Shown: piece by piece, positions 45,274-53,433 of the stretch
How positions within the stretch are numbered: position 1 is the stretch's first letter
Layout of the letters: every line of letters begins with the position of its first letter
Source: Daejeonella sp.
GTDB lineage: Bacteria > Bacteroidota > Bacteroidia > Sphingobacteriales > Sphingobacteriaceae
Assembly (NCBI RefSeq): GCF_017495225.1
Contig: NZ_JAFEIG010000020.1
Span: forward strand, 310,001 to 374,000
Length of the DNA: 64,000 bases
Direction of reading: 5' to 3'
Notes under the pieces: model-generated
What the model saw: the letters and a program-made list of their open reading frames with translations, nothing else
What the model was told of the DNA's origin: nothing
Databases searched by the model: none
Translations under genes and position numbers: made by a program

Positions 45274-46569
45274 ATGAAGAATAGTTTATTATCAAAAAGT
45301 CTTTGGCAAATATTGAGTATTTCACTCTTGCTATCCACCCTAACTCTCCAGGCCCAAGAAATCGATCTCCTTCTTAAAGGCGGACACCTTATCGATGCCA
45401 AAAACAAAATCAACTCCAAAATGGACGTTGCCATTAAAAACGGAAAAATTTTCCGTGTCGCGGTAGATATTCCGGCAAATAGCGCTAAAAAAACGGTTAA
45501 TATTAGCGGAATGTATGTTAGTCCGGGACTAATCGACATCCACGGACATGTTTTTCACGGTACAGAGCCAGATAATTACCTCAGCAATGGATTGGATGCA
45601 ATCCCACCTGATGGATTTACTTTTAGATCTGGGGTGACAACGATTGTTGATGCTGGCGGACCAGGTTGGCGTAATATTGATGTTTTTCGTAAGAATATTG
45701 TGGAGCCTTCAAAAACACGGGTTTTGGCTTTTATGAATATTGTTGGGCAAGGAATGCGTGGCATTGAGGCTTATGAGCAAGACGAGGCGGATATGGATCC
45801 AAAACTGACTGCTGCAATCGCTAAAAAGCATCAAGATATTGTAGTTGGCATAAAATTGGCGCATTATATAGGCCATGATTGGGATCCCACAGATAAGGCT
45901 GTTGAAGCCGGACGCATAGCAAGCATTCCCGTGATGGTTGATTTTGGCAAAGCCCTTCCCCCACTCCCTCTTTCAGATCTATTATTGAAACATCTTCGCC
46001 CTGGTGATATTTTAACCCATGCTTACCGCTATGATCAAGAATATGATAAAGATGGAAATATGTTGGAGCATAAACAGGCAATTGTTGATGTAAAAACCGA
46101 AAAAGTAAAGGATTTTGTATGGGATGCTCGCAAAAGAGGTGTAATCTTTGACGTTGGCCATGGTGGTGGAAGCTTTAACTGGAGTCAAGCGATACCTGCC
46201 ATGAAGCAAGGATTCGTTCCAGATGTTTTGAGCTCAGATTTACATACAGGAAGCATGAATGCTGGTTTTAAAGATATGGCCAATTTAGCATCCAAATTTT
46301 TAAGTTTAGGAATGCCATTAGCAGATGTTATTGCCGCGGCGACTTGGAATCCCGCAAAGGTAATTCAGCGGACCGAGCTAGGTAATTTGAGCGTCGGCAA
46401 TGAAGCAGATATTGCTGTTTTTAATTTAAGAGAGGGCGATTTTGGCTATACTGATGCGAGTGGAATGGCTATCAGAGGAAAGCAAAAATTAGAAGCTGAG
46501 CTTACCATCCGTAAAGGAAAAGTAGTGTGGGATTTAAATGCCTTAAGTTCGCCAATTATCAAACAGTAA
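45274..46569 (+). CDS. secreted amidohydrolase/deacetylase family metallohydrolase (copy 2)
   Basis: 431 aa with a signal peptide ending LTLQAQ. Metal motif HGH at 90-92, candidate carboxylated lysine K194 in GIKLAHY, H249 in LTHAY, H296 in FDVGHGGGS, and D322 in SSDLHTGS. It is closest to copy 1 at 575 (both have LPVMVDFG-type strand 5, here D223) but keeps the His lost in copy 1. The family includes acetyl-ester/N-acetyl hydrolases (COG3964). The TAATG junction with copy 3 at 46569 shows translational coupling. Substrate unknown. The upstream spacer shows no strong promoter. Confidence 0.87.
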   Translation: MKNSLLSKSLWQILSISLLLSTLTLQAQEIDLLLKGGHLIDAKNKINSKMDVAIKNGKIFRVAVDIPANSAKKTVNISGMYVSPGLIDIHGHVFHGTEPDNYLSNGLDAIPPDGFTFRSGVTTIVDAGGPGWRNIDVFRKNIVEPSKTRVLAFMNIVGQGMRGIEAYEQDEADMDPKLTAAIAKKHQDIVVGIKLAHYIGHDWDPTDKAVEAGRIASIPVMVDFGKALPPLPLSDLLLKHLRPGDILTHAYRYDQEYDKDGNMLEHKQAIVDVKTEKVKDFVWDARKRGVIFDVGHGGGSFNWSQAIPAMKQGFVPDVLSSDLHTGSMNAGFKDMANLASKFLSLGMPLADVIAAATWNPAKVIQRTELGNLSVGNEADIAVFNLREGDFGYTDASGMAIRGKQKLEAELTIRKGKVVWDLNALSSPIIKQ

Positions 46570-47807
46570 TGCTTAAAACAATGGCTAAAGCTATATTGAT
46601 TATTATCTGCTTAAATTTATTTTCTCATTTCTTGAGTGCGCAGACTATTGATCTCTTATTAAAGGGTGGTCACATTATTGATGTAAAAAACAAGATCAAT
46701 AAAAAAATGGATCTTGCCATTAGCAATGGTAAAATTTTAAAATTAGATGCCAATATTCCTGAATCAGAAGCAAAAAAGGTATTGGACATAAGTGGCATGT
46801 ACCTCACTCCGGGGTTAATAGATATTCATACACACGTATTTACTGGTCCGAATGCAGGTTTCGGACATGGATCATCAAGCGTGAAGGCTGATGATTTCAC
46901 ATTTCGTGCAGGCGTAACAACTGTTGTAGATGCGGGAACATCCGGATATAAAAATTTCCCAGTTTTTAAAGAAGAGGTTATTGATCGATCAAAAACAAGA
47001 ATTCTTGCCTTTTTAAATGTTTTTGGTACAGGTATGGAGGGGACTGCTGCTGAGCAAGAGGATTTAAATGTTTTAAACATAGAAAAAGCATTTGAGATCA
47101 ATCAAAAATACCCTGACATTATTGCAGGAATTAAAATCGGACATTATTCAGGTTCAGATTGGAAGCCTTTTGATGAAGCCGCGGAATTAGCACAAAAAAT
47201 CAAAAAACCACTATTGGTAGAATGCCATATTACTGCTTTTTCACTTGAAGATCAGCTTAAACACATGAATGCTGGTGATATTCTTTGCCATGCCTTCGAA
47301 AACGTAGAAGAGCGTATGCCATTGGTAGATGAAAATAAAAAAATTAGGCCTTTTGTTTGGGATGCTCGTAAGCGTGGTGTCTTATTTGATGTAAGTCATG
47401 GAGGCGTAGGCTTTTGGTTTAATCAGGCTATACCGGCATTAAAACAGGGCTTTGGCCCCGATACTTTTGGAACCGACATGCATCATAACAGCGTAAACTC
47501 TGGCATGAAAGACATGCTCAATCTGATGTCAAAATACTTGAATATGGGCATGAAATTAGAAGAAGTATTCAAAATTGGAACTTGGTCGGCAGCACAAGCT
47601 ATAAAAAGACCTGATCTAGGGAATTTAAGTCCGGGCACCGACGCAGATATAGCAATTTTCAAAGTACTTGATGGGAAATTTGGTTTCCTTGATGCTGGTG
47701 GTTTTAAGCTAGAAGGCGATAAAAAGTTCCAAGCAGAAATGACTATCCGTGCTGGCAAAATTGTTTGGGATCTCAATGGAATGGCTGGGGTGCCATGGGA
47801 GAATTAA
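46569..47807 (+). CDS. secreted amidohydrolase/deacetylase family metallohydrolase (copy 3)
   Basis: 412 aa from ATG 46569, chosen because it forms TAATG with the stop of copy 2 and starts a proper signal peptide (MLKTMAKAILIIICLNLFSH, cleavage near LSAQ); a longer frame from 46527 inside copy 2 is unlikely. Motifs: HTH at 87-89, K189, H241 in LCHAF, H277 in FDVSHGG, D303 in GTDMHHNS. Strand 5 reads PLLVECHI, so E218 occupies the usual His position but H220 follows two residues later. It is more diverged than copies 1 and 2, which suggests a different acyl or acid preference within one pathway. Confidence 0.87.
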   Translation: MLKTMAKAILIIICLNLFSHFLSAQTIDLLLKGGHIIDVKNKINKKMDLAISNGKILKLDANIPESEAKKVLDISGMYLTPGLIDIHTHVFTGPNAGFGHGSSSVKADDFTFRAGVTTVVDAGTSGYKNFPVFKEEVIDRSKTRILAFLNVFGTGMEGTAAEQEDLNVLNIEKAFEINQKYPDIIAGIKIGHYSGSDWKPFDEAAELAQKIKKPLLVECHITAFSLEDQLKHMNAGDILCHAFENVEERMPLVDENKKIRPFVWDARKRGVLFDVSHGGVGFWFNQAIPALKQGFGPDTFGTDMHHNSVNSGMKDMLNLMSKYLNMGMKLEEVFKIGTWSAAQAIKRPDLGNLSPGTDADIAIFKVLDGKFGFLDAGGFKLEGDKKFQAEMTIRAGKIVWDLNGMAGVPWEN

Positions 47808-47852
47808 TAAATAATTAGCCTATATTAAATGTCAAAAATTTTATCTTAAATT

Positions 47853-47860
47853 TAAATTTG
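47853..47860 (+). promoter_or_regulatory. candidate -7 element for the DUF6150 gene (TAAATTTG)
   Basis: TAAATTTG matches TAnnTTTG and lies 20 nt upstream of the start codon at 47880. No good -33 TTTG is present upstream, so confidence is modest. Confidence 0.4.
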
Positions 47861-47879
47861 AAAGATAATTATTTACAAA

Positions 47880-48215
47880 ATGAAGAAATTAATATTATTG
47901 ATAATACTTCTATTGAATGTGGGACTTGTAAAGGCACAAAAAGTATTTTCTGTAGATTATGAAAACCAGGCCGATGTAAAGGTATTTGTGGTTAAATATG
48001 AGAATCAGGCCGACTTAAAAGTCTTTAAAGTGAAATACGAAAATCAAGTATCGGTGAACGATGGAAAATGGTTCTTTACAAAATATGAAAACCAGGCTAA
48101 GAAGAAAATTTTCTTTGTCAAATATGAAAATCAGGCCGATTTGAAAATATTTTTTGTGGAATATGAAAACCAGGCGGGTTGGCGTACCTCTTCCAAAAAA
48201 CACCTGCTTTATTGA
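47880..48215 (+). CDS. DUF6150 family secreted repeat protein
   Basis: 111 aa. A signal peptide (to LVKAQ) is followed by six copies of a 13-17 residue strand repeat, each with V-x-YENQA(D): VFSVDYENQAD, VFVVKYENQAD, VFKVKYENQVS, FFTKYENQAK, FFVKYENQAD and FFVEYENQAG, ending GWRTSSKKHLLY. This is the DUF6150 pattern, known only as a small secreted protein family, function unknown. It directly follows the amidohydrolase pair but has its own -7 element, so it may be independent. Confidence 0.75.
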   Translation: MKKLILLIILLLNVGLVKAQKVFSVDYENQADVKVFVVKYENQADLKVFKVKYENQVSVNDGKWFFTKYENQAKKKIFFVKYENQADLKIFFVEYENQAGWRTSSKKHLLY

Positions 48216-48243
48216 GAGATTTTTTCATTTTAAGACCTAAAAA

Positions 48244-49497
48244 CTACACTCCTAAGGAGGCAAGCGAAATAACGTTTATTCCATCTGGTCTGTTATAGCT
48301 CATCCCAGTCCCGGTAATGATATTTAGTGTTTTTGGCAAATCCATTTTGGTGGTATCAATGTTTGCTACAAAGTTTTTAAGATTTTTTGCAGCTTCATCA
48401 ATAAAGCCAATCCCAAGTTTTATCTCAAAAGCGGCATAATCTCCATTTCGTTTTTGTACGATGGCATCCACTTCGTAACCAAACGAGTCGCTATAGTGAA
48501 ATACCTGCGCATCATTCGCTTTAGCATACACATTCAATTCATGAATAGCCAAAGACTCAAACAAAAAACCTGTATATTTTATGTCTTTCATCAAGGATTC
48601 TTTTGTCAAACCGAGTACCGCAACAGCGAGTGAGGGGTCACAGAGATGTCGCTTAGGGGATTTCCTTAGAGATGCAGAAGATCGTATATGCGGATTAAAA
48701 GCAGGTTGCTCGTACAAAATCATCAATCTGGAAAGTGTATCTAGATAGTCTGACAGAGTATTTCTCGATAAATCATTCGATTCATTCATTTTTACATCCT
48801 TTTCCAAAGTTCGATTATCCACCAACGTGGCCACATTTCTTGCCAAGGATCGTAAAAGGCTACGTACTTTTTGGGGATCTCTTCTGCCCCCCGAAGTCCT
48901 ACTCATATCCACTTCACAAAGTAAATCAACATAACTTCGATTCATGTTAAACGCATTTCTTTCATTTTCGCCAATCAAATTTGGCCAGCCACCAATACAC
49001 AATCGTTCGATAATTAGTTCAAGTGAAATTTCAGGTTCATAATAGTGATCCAAGTTACCTTTAAGCAAGTCACCAAGTTTTACCTTTCCAGTGGAGTATC
49101 CTAATTCCTGCCAGCTCATAGTATCCATTTGCAGCACTGTAAATCGTCCCGCGCCACTATGTAGTTTAACATCGTCAGTTGGATTAGCAGATCCAGTTAG
49201 GATAAACTGCCCCTTAGACTTTCGATCATCTACTTCGTGCCTCACATAATTCCATATTTCAGGCTGTTCCTGCCACTCATCAATTAATCTAGGCGTGTTT
49301 CCATTCAATAATAATTTAGGATTTGTAGCCATCATAACCGGGACTTGGGGATCCCTATCCATTTCTAAAACACTTTTTGCATATTGTTTTGCAGTTGCTG
49401 TTTTACCACAAGATTTAGGCCCTTTTATTAATAAGGCACCCGAGGCGTCCATTTTACCCAATAATTCATTCTCAATTATTCTTCTGATATACTTCAT
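48244..49497 (-). CDS. AAA ATPase with DUF4143 (AAA_14 family)
   Basis: 417 aa. Walker A GPKSCGKT is at 26-33 and a Walker B-like RLIDEWQ near 92-98; sensor-type 'QFILTGSANP' follows. The C-terminal half (about 200-400) is the DUF4143 domain with a nuclease-like end ('YSDSFGYEVDAIVQKRNGDY', 'AAFEIKLG'). This family is common in Bacteroidota and archaea, mobile-like and without a known role. The start at 49497 lies directly downstream (on the minus strand) of a 23-bp repeat array at 49539-49672. Confidence 0.85.
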   Translation of the reverse strand: MKYIRRIIENELLGKMDASGALLIKGPKSCGKTATAKQYAKSVLEMDRDPQVPVMMATNPKLLLNGNTPRLIDEWQEQPEIWNYVRHEVDDRKSKGQFILTGSANPTDDVKLHSGAGRFTVLQMDTMSWQELGYSTGKVKLGDLLKGNLDHYYEPEISLELIIERLCIGGWPNLIGENERNAFNMNRSYVDLLCEVDMSRTSGGRRDPQKVRSLLRSLARNVATLVDNRTLEKDVKMNESNDLSRNTLSDYLDTLSRLMILYEQPAFNPHIRSSASLRKSPKRHLCDPSLAVAVLGLTKESLMKDIKYTGFLFESLAIHELNVYAKANDAQVFHYSDSFGYEVDAIVQKRNGDYAAFEIKLGIGFIDEAAKNLKNFVANIDTTKMDLPKTLNIITGTGMSYNRPDGINVISLASLGV

Positions 49498-49538
49498 TTC
49501 AAATTAGTTAATTATATAATCAAGCTAAAAAAAACTAC

Positions 49539-49672
49539 AATTGTGCACAATTCAGGATTTTCATTGTGCAAATATAAGGATTTTTATTGTGCATAATTAA
49601 GGATTTTCATTGTGCAAATATAAGGATTTTTATTGTGCATAATTAAGGATTTTCATTGTGCACAATTAAGGA
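49539..49672 (-). repeat. array of five 23-bp repeats containing TTGTGCA half-palindromes and -7-like elements
   Basis: Five units at 49553-49575, 49576-49598, 49599-49621, 49622-49644 and 49645-49667, all of the type AAGGATTTT-[CT]-ATTGTGCA-NNATT/AATAT, alternate in two variants (46-bp higher order). Both ends carry the palindrome AATTGTGCACAATT (49539-49552) or half of it (49654-49667). On the minus strand two units read TATATTTG (49569-49576 and 49615-49622), an exact -7 element, so the array can act as a promoter/operator for the AAA ATPase gene. There are no spacers of CRISPR type. The array ends with AAGGA before 49673. Confidence 0.9.
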
Positions 49673-49780
49673 AAAACACATTTTTGCCAATATTAATATC
49701 GCTTTAAACCGAATTCCCTTGTTTTATTCACAAAAATTGATTATATTATGGATTGACAATACCTTTAATCAGGGCTTTTT

Positions 49781-49788
49781 TATCTTTG
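49781..49788 (+). promoter_or_regulatory. candidate -7 element for the YjdM gene (TATCTTTG)
   Basis: TATCTTTG matches TAnnTTTG and is 20 nt before the start at 49809; a TTG at 49753-49755 is about 25 bp upstream, slightly far for a -33 element. Confidence 0.45.
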
Positions 49789-49808
49789 TCGCATAAATAA
49801 AATATAAA

Positions 49809-50153
49809 ATGATTGAGATACAAGCCTGCCCGAAATGCAAATCAGAGTTTACCTATCAGGATCAAGACCTGATGATTTGCTCCCAATGCTTCCATGAATG
49901 GGATCCCAAAGAAGAAACGATAGAAAGTACTGAAGCAAGTTTAAAAGTTTTAGATTCAAACGGAAATGAGCTTATTGACGGTGATTCTGTGATTGTAATT
50001 AAAGATCTTCCAGTAAAAGGTGCACCAAAACCAATTAAAGCTGGTACAAAAGTTAAAAACATTCATTTAAGTGATGGCGACCATAATATTTCATGCAAGA
50101 TTGATGGTTTTGGCTCCATGGCTTTAAAATCAGAATTTGTAAGGAAAGCATAA
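49809..50153 (+). CDS. yjdM: zinc ribbon protein, YjdM/PhnA family
   Basis: 114 aa. An N-terminal zinc ribbon has C7, C10, C24 and C27 ([20 protein letters not shown]), followed by the PhnA-like domain ([20 protein letters not shown] and '[20 protein letters not shown]'). E. coli YjdM (PhnA) was named for alkylphosphonate use but is not needed for it; the function is unsettled. It has its own promoter element and terminator, so it is monocistronic. Confidence 0.92.
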   Translation: MIEIQACPKCKSEFTYQDQDLMICSQCFHEWDPKEETIESTEASLKVLDSNGNELIDGDSVIVIKDLPVKGAPKPIKAGTKVKNIHLSDGDHNISCKIDGFGSMALKSEFVRKA

Positions 50154-50196
50154 GGTCTTGCTTAAGATATAAGGTCGAAAAACAAAAAACCTATTT

Positions 50197-50242
50197 ATCC
50201 TATATTATCTGTAACAATAGCACAGATGATATAGGATTTTTT
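50197..50242 (+). terminator. intrinsic terminator of the YjdM gene
   Basis: ATCCTATATTATCTG at 50197-50211 pairs with CAGATGATATAGGAT at 50223-50237, with one U-G wobble, over an 11-nt loop and followed by a T-run. It is placed 44 nt after the stop at 50153. Confidence 0.85.
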
Positions 50243-50378
50243 ATTGTTTTAGAATCCGATTAAAATGAATTTATTAAATTTAGGTTCAATCAATTAGATA
50301 ATTTATTAAATTAGATTATTGTAAATCATTAAGATAAAAATCGAATTCAATAATATAATTACCTTAACACAAAATTCA

Positions 50379-52037
50379 ATGAAACGCAGAGACGTAATTA
50401 AAGGTCTGACATTAGTCCCAATTGCCGGAGGACTTGTTAGCAGTACTCAGGCAGTAATAGCTAGTCCGACAGCTTCAAGTTTACTAGGTGCAGAAAACTC
50501 AGCCGCACCAACAGCATTTAGAGGTCCTGAGGTATATCGTGCCCTTGGGGTAGAACCTGTAATTAACTGCCGTGGTACATTCACCATTATTGGAGCATCT
50601 ACATTAGTCCCAGAAGCTAAAGAAGCCATGTACAATGCACAATCCAATTATGTTCAATTAGATGAGTTAGCAATGGGTGTTGGGAAGCGCCTGGCAGAAC
50701 TTTCAGGAGCTGAGTGGGGTGTTGTTTCATGCGGTTGTGCTGGTGGCATTAAAATCAGCACGATGGCAGCTGTAACCGGTGGTAACCCAGAAAAATTAGT
50801 TCGTATTCCAGATCTCACCGGATTTGAAAAAACAGAAGTAATTATCCCTCGTCACTCACGCAATACCTATGATCATGCAGTACGTAATGTGGGTGTAAAA
50901 ATTATTACTGTGGAAACACAAGCTGAACTTGAGGCAGCTATGAACTCTCGCACAGCCATGATATACATGATGCCTACAAGTCCCGGAGATACTGGTCCCC
51001 TTTCTGTACAAGCAATCTCAAAAGTAGCTAAACCTAAAGGTATTCCATTATTTGTGGATGCAGCAGCGGAGGCCTTGACATTAAACCCGAACGTTCACCT
51101 AGCTGATGGCGCAACAATTGTTGCTTATAGTGGTGGAAAAGCAATTCGCGGTCCGCAAAGTGCCGGCTTACTCCTCGGTGATAAAAAATTCTTAATGGCT
51201 ACTTGGCAAGCAAGCTCTCCGCATCATGGCGCTGGTCGCGATAACAAAGTTGGTAAAGAAGAGCAAATTGGAATGGTAGCAGCAGTTGAAGCATGGCTTA
51301 AGCGGAATCATGCTCAAGAAGAAATTACATGGACAGGCTATCTAGAGACTATTGCAAAGCGTGTTTCTGCAATTTCTGGCGTAAGTACCGATATCCGTCA
51401 GCCAATAGGACTAGATAATCGTACTCCTAATCTCATTATTTCATGGGATCCAGCTAAATTTAACGCCACTGGACAAGATATTGCCACTTACCTTTCTACT
51501 ACTAGTCCGAGGATTGCCCTAAGCGCTGGTGGCGGCGGTAAAGGAGCAGCAGAAAATACCACTAACATCAGTATTGCAGCATGGATGATGCAGCCTGGTG
51601 ATGATAAAATTGTTGCAGAACGTATTTTTGCAGCTTTATCAATGAAGCGCCCGGCATTCCCAGAGATGAAAGCTCCTGCAGCAAACCTTGTTGGACGTTG
51701 GGATGTTACAGTTGAATACTTTACGGAAACCAGTAAACATACCTTCTTTATTGAGCAACAAGATTCAAATTGGCTTAAAGGTTCTCACAAGAGTACATTT
51801 ACAACAAATGAGTTGGAAGGAACAATTGATGGAAATGAGGTGAAATTCAAAAGTGCATCTAGAATGTTAGCTGATAATGTCCCTTTTACCTTCTCAGGAA
51901 CTATTTCTGGTGATACTATGTCGGGAATGATACACCATGGCGAATATTTAACTTCTAAGTTTACGGCTAAAAAATACATTCAACCTAGCACACGACAAAA
52001 AATCGTGGTTCCTGTTGGTCCGCCACTTTCAAGTTAA
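50379..52037 (+). CDS. exported SelA/DgaE-fold PLP-dependent enzyme (copy 2) with extra C-terminal beta domain
   Basis: 552 aa, about 150 longer than copy 1 at 5662. The start MKRRDVIKGLTLVPIAGGLV is a Tat-like signal almost identical to that of copy 1. PLP lysine K254 lies in AYSGGKAIRGPQ, and D227 in PLFVDAAAEA; 'VSCGCAGGIKISTMAAVTGG' is the phosphate-side loop. Residues about 445-545 form a separate beta-rich module ('LVGRWDVTVEYFTETSKHTF', 'SGTISGDTMSGMIHHGEYL') that recalls lipocalin- or calycin-like domains and is absent in copy 1. It is probably an ammonia lyase or dehydratase on an amino-sugar or amino acid in the periplasm. Transcribed alone, after the YjdM terminator; its own terminator follows. 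Confidence 0.85.
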   Translation: MKRRDVIKGLTLVPIAGGLVSSTQAVIASPTASSLLGAENSAAPTAFRGPEVYRALGVEPVINCRGTFTIIGASTLVPEAKEAMYNAQSNYVQLDELAMGVGKRLAELSGAEWGVVSCGCAGGIKISTMAAVTGGNPEKLVRIPDLTGFEKTEVIIPRHSRNTYDHAVRNVGVKIITVETQAELEAAMNSRTAMIYMMPTSPGDTGPLSVQAISKVAKPKGIPLFVDAAAEALTLNPNVHLADGATIVAYSGGKAIRGPQSAGLLLGDKKFLMATWQASSPHHGAGRDNKVGKEEQIGMVAAVEAWLKRNHAQEEITWTGYLETIAKRVSAISGVSTDIRQPIGLDNRTPNLIISWDPAKFNATGQDIATYLSTTSPRIALSAGGGGKGAAENTTNISIAAWMMQPGDDKIVAERIFAALSMKRPAFPEMKAPAANLVGRWDVTVEYFTETSKHTFFIEQQDSNWLKGSHKSTFTTNELEGTIDGNEVKFKSASRMLADNVPFTFSGTISGDTMSGMIHHGEYLTSKFTAKKYIQPSTRQKIVVPVGPPLSS

Positions 52038-52061
52038 TTTTTTGCTAAATTATAAGTCTAG

Positions 52062-52093
52062 AGCCCCATTTTGAATAAGAATGGGGCTTTTAT
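52062..52093 (+). terminator. intrinsic terminator of the second PLP enzyme gene
   Basis: AGCCCCATT (52062-52070) pairs with AATGGGGCT (52080-52088) over a 9-nt loop and is followed by a T-rich tail, 24 nt after the stop codon. Confidence 0.88.
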
Positions 52094-52176
52094 TTTACCC
52101 TTTGACAATCTTTAGACCATATTCGTAAAAAAATATAAATCCAAAACAGCATATTTGAATCCGATAAGTATTAAAA

Positions 52177-52758
52177 ATGTTTGAAGTCCTTTTTTCAAAA
52201 GTTGAAGAGAAAATTAACCTAAGTGAGGCGGAAAAAGAAATCTGTCGAAGTCTCTTTATTCCCAAAAAACTTAGAAAAAGGCAATATATTCTTCAGCAAG
52301 ATGATATTTGCAAGAATCTCATTTTTGTTGAGAAGGGACTATTACGCTCCTACAATCTAGACGACAAAGGAAATGAACATATCCTTCAATTTGCACCTGA
52401 GGGCTGGTGGATTGCAGACGTGTACAGCTTTTTTACTGGGGAAAATTCCAATTATAATATCGATGCGATTGAAGATTCAGAACTACTCCTGATTACCAAT
52501 TCAGCTTTGGAACAATTGTACGAACGTGTACCTAAGTTTGAGCGCTATTTCAGAATTCTGACACAAAATAACATGATTGCGATGCAAAAGAGGGTCATGT
52601 CTGAATTGAGCAGTACGGCAGAAGATAAATATCTTAAACTAATTGCTGCCTACCCAAATATCGTTGCTAGAGTACCTCAGCACATGATCGCCTCCTACTT
52701 GGGATTAACGCCAGAATCCCTAAGTCGTATTAGAAAACGAATTGCTCAGGAGCGATAG
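52177..52758 (+). CDS. Crp/Fnr family transcriptional regulator
   Basis: 193 aa, the usual length. Residues about 25-115 are a cyclic-nucleotide-binding fold ('YILQQDDICKNLIFVEKGLL', 'GWWIADVYSFFTGENSNYNI'), and the C-terminus has an HTH: HMIASYLGLTPESLSRIRKR. No iron-sulfur cysteine cluster is visible, and phosphate-binding residues of classical Crp are not clear. It stands alone between two terminators. Nearby targets could include the PLP enzyme upstream or the YceI operon it faces, which is inference. Confidence 0.9.
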   Translation: MFEVLFSKVEEKINLSEAEKEICRSLFIPKKLRKRQYILQQDDICKNLIFVEKGLLRSYNLDDKGNEHILQFAPEGWWIADVYSFFTGENSNYNIDAIEDSELLLITNSALEQLYERVPKFERYFRILTQNNMIAMQKRVMSELSSTAEDKYLKLIAAYPNIVARVPQHMIASYLGLTPESLSRIRKRIAQER

Positions 52759-52788
52759 TTTTATTCTAATTTTATTCCAATAAAAAAA

Positions 52789-52816
52789 GGGATTATCGAC
52801 CTTAGTCAACAATCCC
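52789..52816. terminator. terminator-like hairpin between convergent regulator and YceI genes
   Basis: GGGATT (52789-52794) pairs with AATCCC (52811-52816), extended inside by GAC/GTC, and is flanked by an A-run on the left and T-rich sequence on the right. It serves the Crp-type gene on the plus strand and probably the YceI gene on the minus strand. Confidence 0.65.
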
Positions 52817-52838
52817 CTAATTTATAGTTTAAAGGAAA

Positions 52839-53414
52839 TTACTTGGCAGTAAATTCTCCGTTAGCTTTAATTTCAACTTCATCAGAAAGCATTGGAGCAG
52901 GATATCCAGCACCTAAATTAAAGTCTTTACGCAAGATTTTTCCGCTTAACTGAAAACCAGCAACATTAGCTTTTGATTGTGGATGAACAACTGTTCCACG
53001 GTAAGTTAGGTTGAAAGTAGCTGGCTTAGTAACGCCACGCATTGTCAAATTACCTTTTAAAGCATATTTATTCTTACCTAAAGCCTTGATTGAAGTGCTT
53101 TTGAATGTCAATTTTGGATATTTTGCAGCATCAAAGAAATCCGCACCTCTTAAATGCTCATCTCTCATTTCAATTTCAGTATTGATTGAATTAACATCGG
53201 CACTAAATTCAAAAATACCATCGCTAAAATCTGGCTTTGACGACTTAATTGTTGCGTCAAAATTTTTGAATAGACCATCTACATCAGAAATTCCAAGGTG
53301 TACAATTGTAAAACCAATTTTTGAATGTGCTTTGTCGATGTTCCAAGCGCTTTGTGCATAAACTGAGGCCTGACCTAAAACTGCCATAAGGGCGATTAAG
53401 ATTGTTTTTTTCAT
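52839..53414 (-). CDS. YceI family periplasmic protein
   Basis: 191 aa with signal peptide MKKTILIALMAVLGQASVYA. WNIDKAHSKIGFTIVHLGIS and 'FFDAAKYPKLTFKSTSIK', then 'YALKGNLTMRGVTKPATFNL', are the YceI lipocalin-like pattern; members bind polyprenyl chains or amides in the periplasm. Second gene after the Rossmann-fold protein, with a 19-nt gap. Confidence 0.92.
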   Translation of the reverse strand: MKKTILIALMAVLGQASVYAQSAWNIDKAHSKIGFTIVHLGISDVDGLFKNFDATIKSSKPDFSDGIFEFSADVNSINTEIEMRDEHLRGADFFDAAKYPKLTFKSTSIKALGKNKYALKGNLTMRGVTKPATFNLTYRGTVVHPQSKANVAGFQLSGKILRKDFNLGAGYPAPMLSDEVEIKANGEFTAK

Positions 53415-53433
53415 GTTTTTCTTTGTTTAGATT

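Noticed and set aside
46527..46568. upstream extension of the third amidohydrolase
   Set aside because: It overlaps the coding end of copy 2 and would bury the signal peptide; the TAATG start at 46569 is far more natural.
48015..48203. minus-strand frame over the DUF6150 gene
   Set aside because: Shadow of the YENQA repeats in the plus-strand gene, which has a signal peptide and a promoter element.
49539..49672. possible CRISPR array
   Set aside because: The 23-bp units follow each other without unique spacers and there are no cas genes; it is a tandem repeat with promoter-like content.
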